Of a stretch of DNA of 64,000 nt, positions 30,969 through 42,479 are shown piece by piece. Both the position numbers and the translations under genes were made by a program. The stretch's first letter is position 1, and every line of letters starts with the position of its first letter. Source of the DNA: Chrysopilus asiliformis (Eukaryota; Arthropoda; Insecta; Diptera; Rhagionidae); the NCBI GenBank assembly GCA_964034945.1, contig OZ035960.1:88129848-88193847 (forward strand). Direction: 5' to 3'. Under the pieces are notes generated by a model. That model made no database searches. It saw nothing but the letters and a program-made list of their open reading frames with translations, and was not told the DNA's origin.

Positions 30969-32180
30969 TTACTTTCTTCTACGGAGTATAATAAAGTATT
31001 GTATTCATAAAAAATTTCGACCTCTTAATTTTGCCTAAAAAACATTTCCCGATCACTCCTGAGTCGATTGGAGTCATATTAAAAAAATGTCTTTCTGTCT
31101 GTCAGTCTGTCACTGTCAGTCTGTCAGTCTGTCAGTCTGTCAGTCTGTCAGTCTGTCAGTCTGTCAGTCTGTCAGTCTGTCAGTCTGTCAGTCTGTCAGT
31201 CTGTCAGTCTGTCAGTCTGTCAGTCTGTCAGTCTGTCAGTCTGTCAGTCTGTCAGTCTGTCAGTCTGTCAGTCTGTCTGTCAGTCTGTCAGTCTGTCAGT
31301 TTGTCAGTCTGTCATCAGTCTGTCATCAGTCTGTCATCAGTCTGTCATCAGTCTGCCATCAGTCTGTCATCAGTCTGTCATCAGTCTGTCATCAGTCTGT
31401 CATCAGTCTGTCATCAGTCTGTCAGTCTGTGTACAAGATTTCTCAAAAACTAATAGAGCTAGCGCCATGAAATTTTATAGGCATGTTGGGTCCTGAAATG
31501 GGACGATCCTATCAACTTTTGGTGGAAATCCGTTAACCGGAAGTATCCAAAATGGCGGTTTTTCAAAAATCGCAATTTCGTTTTTCTCGATTTACTCCCA
31601 AACTACGCGTTTTTTAGTGGCCTTAAGTATGACAACACTTGGAGAAAACAAAATTTCCCACACTTTTGTCTTTAGCTATAACTCGATATATCCACCTGTT
31701 ATCGAGATAAACCGTTATTTAAAAAAAAAAAACAGTTTTTTGCGATTATCTCGAAAACTAACGGGTTTTTGCTGACTGAATGTATGAAGTGAATTAATGA
31801 GAATGGCATTCTGCACAATTTTGTCTTTTACCGTTATCCGTTATCTTTTACCGTTATTGAGATATTTAGATTAAAACATGAAAAAAAATATTTTTGCAAA
31901 TTACTTGCAAACTAACGATTTTTCGACAAATTAATTTAAGCAAGAATTGGAGATGTTAAAATTTTCTACCTTTTTGCCATTTACCGTAAATTGATATATT
32001 TTACAGTTCTCAAGTTATCTCAAATTTTGTACGTTTTTGATATTTTTGAATAAACCAAGAATTTATTGGGAGGTCGTCTTAGGTTGACAATACGACAGGG
32101 CTATAACGTAAATTGCACAGGGTCGTTGATTTTGTAGAAGAAAGTTTTGTGTTGACCACAACTGATATTTTTCATTTATA
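30969..32180 (+). repeat. GTCT-microsatellite dispersed repeat (family B), copy 1
   Basis: It begins TTTACTTTCTTCTACGGAGT and runs through GAGTCGATTGGAGTCATATT, then the microsatellite (31088-31430), then AAACTAATAGAGCTAGCGCC. A long tail of degenerate modules with TACCGTTATCGAGATAT motifs ends near ACAACTGATATTTTTCATT. A near-identical inverted copy lies at about 56440-57650, and diverged ones at 42480-43350 and 57660-58810. No transposase frame is seen. Confidence 0.85.
31088..31430. repeat. (CTGTCAGT)n microsatellite passing into an 11-bp unit
   Basis: About 25 copies of the 8-bp unit CTGTCAGT are followed by about ten copies of the 11-bp unit CTGTCATCAGT, then two more 8-bp units. The inverted family-B copy at 57465-57529 has only about eight 8-bp units and no 11-bp units. 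Long Cys/Gln/Ser/Val ORFs here are repeat artefacts. Confidence 0.96.
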
Positions 32181-32768
32181 ACACAACCTGTGTCCGCGCA
32201 CCAGTGTTATAGAGAATAAATCGCATGCGCCGATTAGCAAAGAGACTATGGACTAGATTCGTACACAGTTTTGGTAAGAACGATTTTTGGCAAAGAACGA
32301 GCCTCAGTTTTCTCAGTTTAATTTGCCTGATAGCTCTTCAATTTTTTTCTCTCTCAAATATATGTTTTGGTAGCGTTTACTTTTTTTGTCATATAAAAAT
32401 TGATTATTTCTTCTTCCATTGTTGACAGCAGCCGATGCTGCAGATATACATGCAGTGCTGCATGCAGAATATCTGCACATGTGTCTCCAGCATAACACTT
32501 GTGTCGGAGAATTTTTTTTTTAATTGCAGAGCATTTTATTATTCGAGCGATTTGAAAACCTAAATAAACTCATATTGATTTTTGATGGTTAAATTAACAA
32601 AATATGGTAACGGATTACGTTAAGAAAATTCTTCGATAATTTTGATTAATTGGAAGTTTTTTTTTAACGATTGTTTAATATTTTACCGGTAATAGGATGA
32701 TTTACCTTATAGCCGTTTTCGAGAAAAAATTTACCCACAAACTAGAAAACATACAAATATTGCTGGTT

Positions 32769-33336
32769 ATACCCGTATGGTGAAACCAAAGGGTATATTA
32801 GATTTGCCTTACCGTTTGTAACGCCAAGATCCCGTCATCGTACAAAAAAATGAATTACACCAGTGTGTTTAGAATGATAAAAAAAGTTGAATTTAGCATG
32901 TCCGTCCGTCCGTCTGTCCGTCCGTCCGTCTGTCCGTCTGTCTGTGGCGCGGATTGCGGGCGCACGGATTGAGCTAGAGACTTGAAATTTTGCACAGATC
33001 CGTTTTTCGTAAAATGTGAGGCTAAGTTCGTTAATGGGCAAAAATGGACCATTAGGGGGGGTACCCCCCATACGAACGAAAACTTTTTTTCTGAATATAT
33101 CAAAAACGGTGAATTTTATCAAAAAAGTTCAAGAACAAAAGTTATTTAGGATATGATTCTACATAAAACTCCCATACATGAAAATCCGATTGGAATAAAT
33201 TTTAAAAAATCTTATTGGAAAATTTGACTTCATAGTGGAATTTTGATACAACTGTTCGCTTTTCACTTAAATCACCATACGGGTTTTCAATAATTGCCAG
33301 ATTGGCAATTATAGCTTTTGTTATGTTTTTATATTA
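32769..33336 (+). mobile_element. DINE-1/mini-me-like element, full copy
   Basis: It begins TATACCCGTATGGTGAAACC and then has TACCGTTTGTAACGCCAAGA, a GTCC/GTCT tract at 32900-32942, TTGAGCTAGAGACTTGAAAT, and CATACGAACGAA. It ends TCACCATACGGGTTTTCAAT and TATAGCTTTTGTTATGTTTTTA. The sub-terminal GTATGGTGA/TCACCATAC inverted pair and the GTCY tract at a fixed place match the described dipteran mini-me/DINE-1 architecture. No transposase is encoded. Confidence 0.8.
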
Positions 33337-33339
33337 TAG

Positions 33340-34665
33340 AATAGAATAAATAAATAAATTATAACAAAAATAAAAATATATAATTATATCAAATACACAA
33401 ACCCTTGGCGTAAATTTAGCAAAATTCTGTATTTGATTCAACTGCGTTTTCGTTGAATCTAATGTCAAATTTCTATCAGTGTACATTCGGGGCGAGTGTT
33501 TGGGATTTTTGTTTCGGAGGCATTAGGATTTTTTGAGTTTTTTAAGGAAAATAAGCAGCTTAATATTTGAAATATCAAAATTTGACTCCACTTTTGGACA
33601 AAAAAATTAAAATATTCTGCCTAATATTTTAATATAAATTGAGATTAACTGTAAACATTAATTCCTTTTATCTCAGTCGAATTCACCTTGAAAGAAATAT
33701 TTTAAAATCCACTGCATTCATTAGGTCTGTGCCCTGGAAAAAATTCAAATTTCGCTTCTTTTCGATTTAATCAGTGGAAGAAAAAAGATAAAGCGACATA
33801 ATGAGGTTGGGGAAAAGAAAATTTCAAAAAAAAACTCCCTTAAGTTAATCCTCTTCAAAATTTTCACAATAAAAAAAAATATTTCCCTGTGTGTGTGCAA
33901 AATTAGTTTTTGATGAAAACGCCTACAAAATTCCGAAGGACTTTCCTACTAATTTAAATTATTACGTTGAATTAAATCGTAATATTGCTATCATTAAATA
34001 TGATAATTCTAGATTTAGTCAGTATAATGATGAATGATAAGACGGGAGGACATTTATGTAAAGTAAACCGACAGCCTCAAACTCCGGTGGTGCCAAATTA
34101 ATCCCATTTGAGGGCCTCTTTCGATGAAGAAACTCTTTTTTAATAAGTCCAGAAGGCTTTAACTTTTTCGGTCGAATTAAAATGTTTGAGAGAGGAGGTT
34201 AGGGTGATATTAAACGAGCTCTGATAAAACCACAGGAATTAGAAGAATCCTAAGGGAACATCAGTCAAATTTGAGTTTCGCGAAAAGACTCTAATCCAAC
34301 ACCAAACTCGCCCTAAATCTTTGCTAATATTTTCGTATATAAAATTTATTTATTCGTTTACATGATTTAAGGATTTTTCCCTTGGGGATTAAACTGATCC
34401 TTTCTTATAATTTTTATTGATTAGACGATAAAATTTCAGGAGCACATTTACACCACGTAACAAGAAGGAAAACCAAATTCTATCCATAGTCCAGCAGAGC
34501 TTAACATTTGTTGTGTGTCACATTTTTGTAGATTTATTTATGAGATGTTTTCTATGGAATTTCAAAATGTATCAGCATGTCACACACATGGCTATTAATC
34601 ACATAGGGTGAATGTCTCAATGAAAGTATTTTTATTTTCATTTTGTTTCACAATAATGAGAATCG
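33340..34665. other. intron stretch without recognised feature
   Basis: AT-rich, apparently unique sequence. No ORF, repeat or RNA I can support. Confidence 0.6.
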
Positions 34666-34669
34666 TATG

Positions 34670-35130
34670 TAGAAGTATATTAGATCGTTGGACACAAAAA
34701 TGAACTAAACCAGGGTGACAAAAGGTCCATGATGACAAAAGGTCCAGGATGACAAAAGGTCCAGGATGACAAAAGATCCGCTTGTCCATTCGTCTGTCCG
34801 TTCTTGAATACGATTATTCTCGAAGGAATTAAGATTTTGCACAGATGAGTATCTCGTAAAACTTCGTTAAAACATAAGAAAAGCTACAATTGCCAGGGAG
34901 CAAACGTCAAAAAATGAAGACAGACATAATTTTTTTGAAAAAAAATCGATTTGGTCCGATTTTGCCCGTTGAAGAACTTAGCCTTGCCATTTACGAGAAA
35001 CGCAACTATACAAAATTTCATGTGTCTAGCTCAATCCCTTCGAAATTTATGGTGTTCACGGACAAATAGACAGACATGCGGAAATCAAAAGGTTGTGTCA
35101 TCCCAAACACAAAAAAAAAACGAAAATGAC
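34670..35130. repeat. two abutting mini-me-like fragments with a 17-bp tandem repeat
   Basis: 34670-34868 has a TAGATCGTTGGACACAAAAA start, four copies of GGATGACAAAAGGTCCA and a GTCY remnant (GTCCATTCGTCTGTCCGT). At 34870 a second fragment begins ACATAAGAAAAGCTACAATT in the opposite order and ends at CAGACATGCGGAAATCAAA. Confidence 0.7.
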
Positions 35131-36900
35131 AAAAATTGAACTTCTCTTTCACCCTCTCCCAAACAAATGGAAAAGGTTTTTACAATTTTCTCGAAAACGG
35201 TTCGTTGTTTCAAAAATCGCAATCCATGAAATTTTATGGGACGATAACAACTTTCGATAGCAAGAAAAAACGCGTCAAAATCGGTTAAGGTTTACTGGTA
35301 CAAGTAGATCAAGTTTCGTTACATACATACATACATCCATACGAACGAACATACACGCACACACACATACCGACATGGTGCGGACTCATCAAACTCAATC
35401 GATGATTATTTGTCTTACGTTATGATTTCGGTTTTTGAAGTGATTTCAATACTTTACTTATAAGTAAGGTAAAAGATATTTAATAACGAATAAAATTTAA
35501 TTTAGTTGTAAAATAATTAAAATATGTTACCAAAACCATTCAAATGCCTCATAAATTTCAAAATGCATCTGAGGGGTTTTTAAGATTTTACTGTGGTACT
35601 AGCAAACTTTACTCGGATTCTCGGTAAAAATTACTGTTATTCCAGTTCTTTCCAGTATGAGAATTTTACTGGAAATACAATTCAATAAATTTTATTTAGT
35701 GTAGGGTTGAATTCTTCTCAAATATGTTGTGACGTCACATCTGATTTGACTCCCACTCCCCCCTCGTCATAATCCGTCACGCTTGGGCAAAATACAGGGC
35801 TTGCCGAACCTTCCTCACTCATTCCTTCAGGTAAGTGCCCTGCCGACCACAACCGATTTAGCCCGATATTATTTGCTATCGATTAAAAAATTTTATTATA
35901 TTTATAAATTGGTCGGGCATTGAATCACTCACCCTTCACCGTCTTGAAAATAGTGCCGACAAACATTGAAGCAAGTCATCGGGTCTGGAATTGTTGATAA
36001 AATGACGCATTTTCTTCCCAATTCCCCGTTTAGTTTTCAGATTGATAGCATACTGGCGTGAAATTCAGAAATTGTGACAACAAGACAAATAAATTCATCA
36101 GAGGTAAGTGTATGGAGGTGGGAGAATTTCGGGGAAAAGAAAAAGGAGTCACGGTCATGTTTGATATCAATCACATCCAACGCCAGCCATCATTTATCCT
36201 TGATTAAGTGAGGGCGGCGGTAGACATCAACAGCATAGGAATGCAGAAAGAAGTTCCCATTGGACTCAAGGGAATCAGACTCGGCACCAGGACTCGGCAC
36301 TCCTTGATAATCCATTAATCATGCAATGACTCAGCTTAGTTCTACTCCACTGAACGTCCAGTCCAGGGACAATTCATTGTAAGGGGGGCAGCTCACCAAA
36401 TAACTGTCAGTGGCACGTCTTTTTAGGGAAAGTGCAAAATCGATTTGGAAAAACTTCAGATTGATCTCCCTCTTAAATCTAAAATTCGATGACGTACTCA
36501 AGTTGGACAACTCATAGACAGTTGCGAACGCAAGTTTTCCAGCAATTTTCTAAGGAGTCATACTTTCTGGAGAGAGTCTGGCACCATTTGCCACAGTGTA
36601 TCTATACGTGGAATTCCATGTTAACTCATCGAAAAGATTCTGAAGCTGGTGTTGTTGAAATTTGATAGGGACTATCAGAAAAAGGGAGGTTTGAATGAGA
36701 ATTCGGTTTCAGATTTCAACCGACTGTTGCCATTCAACGGAACAATGGATGGAAATTAAACACCTTGACCTGATAATTTGTTTGTTTGTTTTGTGTTGAG
36801 TTTGGGTCTATCATGAGAAAAAAATATTCAAATCCAATTCATTAATTTTTTTTATCGATATTATAAAGTGGGTGTTTATATATTCTATATGAGAATCATA
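35131..36900. other. intron stretch, mostly unique
   Basis: The left 250 bp look like further mini-me-type sequence (TCTCGAAAACGGTTCG) with a CATA/ACAT microsatellite at 35320-35370. The rest, 35500-36900, has higher GC than its surroundings and no recognisable gene or element. Confidence 0.55.
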
Positions 36901-36904
36901 TAAT

Positions 36905-38101
36905 AGTATATTAGATCTAGTATACCGTTTGTAACGCATGGAACCAATCGTCGAATACAAAAATGAACTACACCAGGGTGTTAGGGATGACAAAAGAATT
37001 TGATTTTCGTCTGTCTGTCCGACTGTCTGTCCGACTGTCTGTCTGTCCGACTATCTGTCTGTTCGTCTGTCTTTCTGTCCGTCCATCTCTCTGTCTGTCC
37101 GTCTGTTTGTCCGTCCGTGAACACTACAACTTTCGAAAGGATTGAGCTAGAGACTTGAAATTTTGTGTAGTTGCGTTTCTCGTAAATGGCAAGGCTAAGT
37201 TCTTGAACGGGCAAAATCGGACAATTCCCATCTCCTCCCCCATATAAACGAAACGGTTTTTTTGCAATTTTCTCGAAAACGGTAAATTGTATTGAAAAAT
37301 TTATAAAGAAAAAATGTGTTTAAGATAGGATTTGACATAACTCATCCATTAATCAAAATTCAGTTGAACTACTGCTTCCCCCCTCCCCCATACAAATGGA
37401 ATACTTTTTACCTATTTCCTCGAAAACGGCGCCTCATATCAAAAAATTTATAGAGATGAAATGTGTTTAGTATGAGTTTACAGAACCGGTCCATACATCA
37501 AAATCCAATTGGATTACTCTTTCCCCCATGTCCCATAGAAATGTTTTTTTTTTATACCCGTATGGTGAAACCCAAGGGTATACTAACTTTGCCTTACCGT
37601 TTGTAACGCTAAGATCTCGTCATCACACATAAAAATGAATTACACCAGTGTGTTTAGAATGATGAAAAAAGTTGAATTTAGCATGTCCGTCCGTCCGTCC
37701 GTCTGTCTGTCCGTCTGTGGCGCGGATTGCGGGCGCACGGATTGAGCTAGAGACTTGAAATTTTGTACAGATCCGTTTTTTGTAAAATGCGAGGCTAAGT
37801 TCGTTAATGGGCAAAAATGGACCATTAGAGGGGGTACCCCCCATACGAACGAATACGATTTTTGTAAATATCGCAAAAACGGTGCATCAAAAAAGTCCAA
37901 GAACAAAAGTTATTTAGGATATGATTCTACATAAAACTCCCATACATCAAAATCCGATTGGAATAAATTTTAAAAAATCTTATTGGAGAGTTTGACTTCA
38001 AAGTGGAATTTTGGTACAACTGTTCGAATTTTGATACGAATATCACCATACGGGTCTCCAATGTTTGCCAGATTGGCAATTATAGCTTTTGTTATGTTTT
38101 T
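36905..38101 (+). mobile_element. tandem pair of mini-me-like elements
   Basis: 36905-37550 starts TAGTATACCGTTTGTAACGC and has a GTCY tract at 37009-37118, then GAGCTAGAGACTTGAAATTT and three degenerate AAAATCCAATTGGA modules. At 37553 a second element starts TATACCCGTATGGTGAAACC, has GTCC repeats at 37685-37718, and ends TTTTGTTATGTTTTTA. Both have the same orientation as the copy at 32769-33336. Confidence 0.8.
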
Positions 38102-38239
38102 AAATAAAAACGTTGTCTATTCTCATATGAGGCGTTGAAAACGAAATGGGTCCAACCCCAAAAACGATTTTTCGAGATAAATTATCGAAAAAACGAGGAA
38201 TTATCGGCGAGCTAGGGCCACGGTTTTTTGTGTAAAAAG

Positions 38240-39591
38240 CAGGGATGGCAAACAAAAAAATCGTAACGTTAATACATTTCGTTATGTAACGACATTCAAA
38301 TTTCATTTCGTTACGTTACGTTATTATTTCGTCACACATTGTATTGAAACTGAAAATTTAAAAAAAATGCACTTTAATAATAGTTTATTCAGTTCAGTTT
38401 ACAGAAATCCATTCTTTAAATCCATTCTTTAAATCCATTCTTTAACAAAAAATTGGTTGTGATAAAATTTGTGTTGATAAAGTGGGTAAATAAGAGTAAG
38501 AAAATATTGAAAAAAAATCCAAGATCTATTACTGTTTTCGATAGCTTGTAATGTGTACAAACGTTCGCAACCGGTCTCAAATACGAAATAATCTTATGAA
38601 ATTGTTATACATATTTGGGAAAAACTTTAATGTGTACAAATGTAACCACCGGGTCTGAAAGAGTTAAGTTAAAAAATCAATGGAAAAACTTAAAAGGGGA
38701 AAAAAATAAAAAACAATCTATCAAAGATATTGAATTTTAGGTTATTTTGACGTCGCTGATTCTGACACCGTGTCTTCATTTGGGATTTTTCATCGCCGAG
38801 ATTTTTTATTGAACAATGAGAGCTCGAGTTGACGGCGATAAAAAATCCCAGAGATAAATTTCATGAAATCTTGCAATTGCAAAATTTCTTGGAATTTTCC
38901 AATTCAAGATGGCGGAATCTAAATTCTCCCGACAAGTAGTTGCGAAAATAACTAATTTTTACAAACAATACGATACAAAAAGCTTTGGGAGAGAATATAT
39001 AACATTAAGTGCCGATTGCACCAACAAAACTTAGCAACTTATGTACAACTTAAAAAATTTAAGTCGAAGAATTTCTACGGTTTAAGTAGGCTAACCACAA
39101 CTTAATTTTTTAAGTATAATACGCGCAAACGGGCCTAAGAGGTTTTTCTTTTCGTCTGTTCTTCTGTTTCAGCCTTTTCAATTTCACGTATTGCATTAAT
39201 TGCAAAAGCGGCGACTAGGTGTTTTCTTTTCATCGCCATCTTGAGAAATAAAATTTCTAGAGATTTTCGGCCCAGCTGTCAAAAAAATCTCATTGCGGTG
39301 AGATATTTCTTGGGATAAAAATTGTTAATCAAGACCCGTGTGGGTTGGACTTTGATTTCGCCAAATTCACTCTAATTCTGAAGAAAAAAATTTCACAAAA
39401 AAATAAATAAAAAATTTAAATAAAGCAAAAATAAATAAATACAAGAAAACGAAATCATTTTTTTTTTTTGTTTTCGTTACGTTTTTCGTTATTGTAACGG
39501 AATTAAATTTCTAAAACGTTATAACGCAATTTTGAGGGAAATATCGGAAAATTGTTATTTCGTTTCGATGCGATAACGTTTCCCATCCCTG
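38240..39591. mobile_element. hAT non-autonomous element, 1352 bp
   Basis: Ends CAGGGATGGCAAAC and GTTTCCCATCCCTG form inverted repeats, and the perfect 8-bp duplication GTAAAAAG is at 38232-38239 and 39592-39599. Sub-terminal regions are full of CGTTACGTTA/TAACGTAACG motifs, typical of transposase-binding arrays in hAT elements. No transposase frame is present. Confidence 0.93.
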
Positions 39592-40447
39592 GTAAAAAGT
39601 TCGTGTTCGTATTCGTAATTTTGAATATTTTCGTAATTTTGAACGATATCTTGCTTGAAATCACGAGTTTTCGAGTACATTAACCTGTTTTCAAAATCAC
39701 TAAAAGTATGTAATTTCCACAAAATTAGGAACGAAATCAAGCAAAAACAATGGATACAACCCTGCATCACTTATTCAGCACTCTTCAGCACATCAGTTTT
39801 GACATTTGTGCTGCATTGGAAAAACGGAAATATAAGAAAAAGAAGCCGTGTTCCGCACGCGAAGAGGATATATCAGTAAACCTGTGGTCTGAAAAAATAA
39901 ATAAATGGACATGTTTATGATGCAGTTAAATATGAAATGGAAAATAATTGTTTATTTTCAGTACAGATAATTTCCATTTTCTTCTAAAGTGTCTAATTCA
40001 GTTTGCACATATTTCATCGATGTTTTGAATTACATATATTATTCATCATATTACTAAAATTCGTAGTAATCCTACACGAAATTCCTCGATCCATTTTTGA
40101 ACTAACATAGTTGAAATGTGAAACAAAATTACTATAACCTGTGTGTGAACACTTTGGTTTAAGATCTAAATCATTTCGCAAAATTACGTGATTTTGCGTC
40201 GGTGTGAACATAGTATAAAAGGAGATAAGTTTTAAATTGAAATTAAGAAATTTTATTGAGTGTACAAATAGGTTTTCGCCGTTTTTTATCAAAAATTGCG
40301 ATTTTTTTTGTGAAAGAATGATACATTATGTTCTATTCGAAGTATTGTCCTCGCTTGCAACTGCTTTTGCCCATCTTTCTGGCAGCATACGGATACCGCG
40401 TCGGAAGAATGATTCATCTTTTGAGGCTATCCACGAATCGACACAAT

Positions 40448-41097
40448 GGGCGCATCCAACTACCAGAGCGGCTCAGCATCGCTCTAGAGCGAAAAAGGTG
40501 CTCAGTTACTGAACGCAATCGCTACAGAGCGGCTCAACTGAGCAGCTCACATTTTTTCTGAGCGTAAAAGAACTCCGCTCAGTAACTGTGCAAATGTCAA
40601 ATGAAGAATTACATAACCTCAATTCATGTGTAAAAATGACAACGGAAATAAATGGTGTTATTTATAATATTTATAGTTATTTATGTTATTTATAATACGG
40701 GAAGCCTCATGGAAGTTCTTGCTGAGCAAACGGGAATGGAAATAGTCGGCGTTGCGGAAAATGTTGGCGAAAGAGTTCGGAAGTGTACTTCGGCATAGTA
40801 ATCTCAAAATAATCCCGGTTTCTTTCGGGTGCCGCATTCCGGATTGGGGCGACTTCAACTGAAGTATTACACTCTTCAACCAAAAGTGAAATAGCTTCCA
40901 GATTTATCGTATCAGAAGCACAAATTTCTAACATTACGGAGATAATTACATCGCGGTCCATCTTGAACAATAATTTCTTTCAATGACAGCTCATATATAA
41001 ATGAGCGGTGCATTCAGGACACAAAATGCTGCTCAGCTGAGCATTTTTTTGACAGCTGAGCTTCGCTCCAGAGCCGCTCTGGTAGTTGGATGCGCCC
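40448..41097. mobile_element. PIF/Harbinger-like element, 650 bp
   Basis: Perfect inverted ends, GGGCGCATCCAACTACCAGA and its complement TCTGGTAGTTGGATGCGCCC, extend to about 27 bp (adding GCGGCTC). A 3-bp duplication AAT flanks it (40445-40447, 41098-41100). The site is known because the interrupted mariner reads across it. The interior minus strand encodes a piece of a transposase-like ORF (next entry). A 3-bp duplication and the coding remnant fit PIF/Harbinger. Confidence 0.88.
40658..40970 (-). pseudogene. Harbinger-like transposase N-terminal fragment
   Basis: The frame starts MFKMDRDVIISVMLEICASD and includes APERNRDYFEITMPKYTSEL followed by FRQHFPQRRLFPFPF before a stop. The pattern Y-x-x-x-F-R-x-H-F resembles the region just before the DDE nuclease in HARBI1-type transposases (DDE_Tnp_4 N-terminal part). 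The nuclease domain is absent because the element is internally deleted. A second frame continues downstream to 40658. The assignment is by pattern and moderately sure. Confidence 0.6.
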
Positions 41098-41438
41098 AAT
41101 TTTTGGCTTCTTCGTAAGAACGGAAGCTTATTCGGATCAAAACTCGACATTTTCGAACACAAAAGAATAAATTATACTCATAAAAATTCACTAATTTTTC
41201 AAGGTTATGTTGTCGACAGATGTCAAACCTTACGATAATGACGTTTTACATCTGACAATTTTAACCATAACTTGGCGCACCAACTTTTGTCCAACGGCGG
41301 AAACTTATTTGTACACCCAATAATTTTAATGATTTATCCTTTCGATTGTTATGGTGTTGGACGGACATCCGGAAATCAAAATCCTTAACACACAAAAACG
41401 GCATACTAAATCTAATATAGATACTGCTATATGATATA

Positions 41439-41697
41439 TCGTCGGCTAAAAGTGAAATTGTGCTAAGTCCATTATACCAAATTTGACAGAAGAGCAATAA
41501 AAAAACCTTGTTAAATCATTTTAATTTTCATTTAAGGAAAACAGAGCCTCATTTAAAGAAAACTGTGCCCAGTTTTTCTCATTTAAAGAAAACTCAGTGT
41601 TATTAAAAGAGAATTAAAACGATTTAACAAGGTTTTCACTGCTCTTCTGGAAAATTATACCAAATGGACTTAGCACAATTTCACTTTTAGCCGACGA
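41439..41697. mobile_element. TA-flanked MITE family C, copy 1
   Basis: The ends TCGTCGGCTAAAAGTGAAAT and ATTTCACTTTTAGCCGACGA are perfect inverted repeats flanked by TA. The pairing continues through most of the 259-bp element (AACCTTGTTAAATC against GATTTAACAAGGTT). A second copy is at 54547-54795. The TA duplication suggests a Tc1/mariner-mobilised MITE. Confidence 0.9.
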
Positions 41698-42479
41698 TAT
41701 TATAAATAAAAATATATATTAAATAAAAACAAAAAAATCTTTCCTTCAAGTAAAAAATAAACAATATGAATATTTTTATCTCCAGAGAAAGAAAATTGAT
41801 AAGAAAGCCAATCAATTTCTTTAAAAAAATGAATGTGCAATGACAGCGAACCAATAGTAATTCTAGCCACTCACGTTTACTGAGAGATGACGTAATAAAA
41901 AATACCACAAGTGCAAATAGCCCGTGGCCCAATTTCCATCAAGTTAAATTTACCTTATCAGAAAGTCAAGGTAGATAAGGATATCTTAGCCAAACTAAGG
42001 TCATTCATAGCAATCTAATGACATCAGTGGATTTTTTTGTGATTCGTTAAAAAATAGATTTTTTTTTTGCAATTTACTCTAAAAAGTAATGCAACAAAGA
42101 AATTATGTCATCAAATTGTTTAGCATTTCATAAATTCCTTTGATCCTTAGCAGTCGAAAAGTCTTCGAAATTCAATTTCCCCTCACCCCGATATGAGATT
42201 TATTTAAATTGTAGCGAAACCTGATTAAATGCCAAGAAACCGCGTCAAACTCGTTGCAGTTTAGGAAACAAACACTACGGTATCGAAACATTTTTCAAAG
42301 CTTAACCGCGAAATTGTTTACTCTCGTCTATCAAATTAGAGGTTGTCAAACGGGGTAAAGACTGCAGATATTTCCAAGTATTCCATTGCTATTCATGTTT
42401 AGCAATTGTTGAAAGTCAATTTGGTCTGTCGTGTTTGAACTCCTGAACTATTTCAATTAATTTCTGATCACTTAATCAT

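Larger units (their letters stand above)
40257..41322 (-). mobile_element. mariner relic interrupted by a Harbinger-like element
   Basis: The left GTGTACAAATAGGTTTTCGC and the right end in reverse, GTGTACAAATAAGTTTCCGC, are mauritiana-like mariner ends. The C-terminal coding remnant (40325-40437, minus) matches FVDSWIASKDESFFRRGIRM and LPERWAKAV. The N-terminal remnant (41098-41150) reads MSSFDPNKLPFLRRSQKL. Only about 410 bp of mariner remain; the middle was lost, and a 650-bp Harbinger-like element is inserted at 40448-41097. Confidence 0.88.

Noticed and set aside
31031..31470. Two overlapping 127-140 codon ORFs, and a CRISPR-like look of the array
   Set aside because: They are artefacts of the CTGTCAGT repeat. 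There are no spacers between repeat units and this is a eukaryotic intron.
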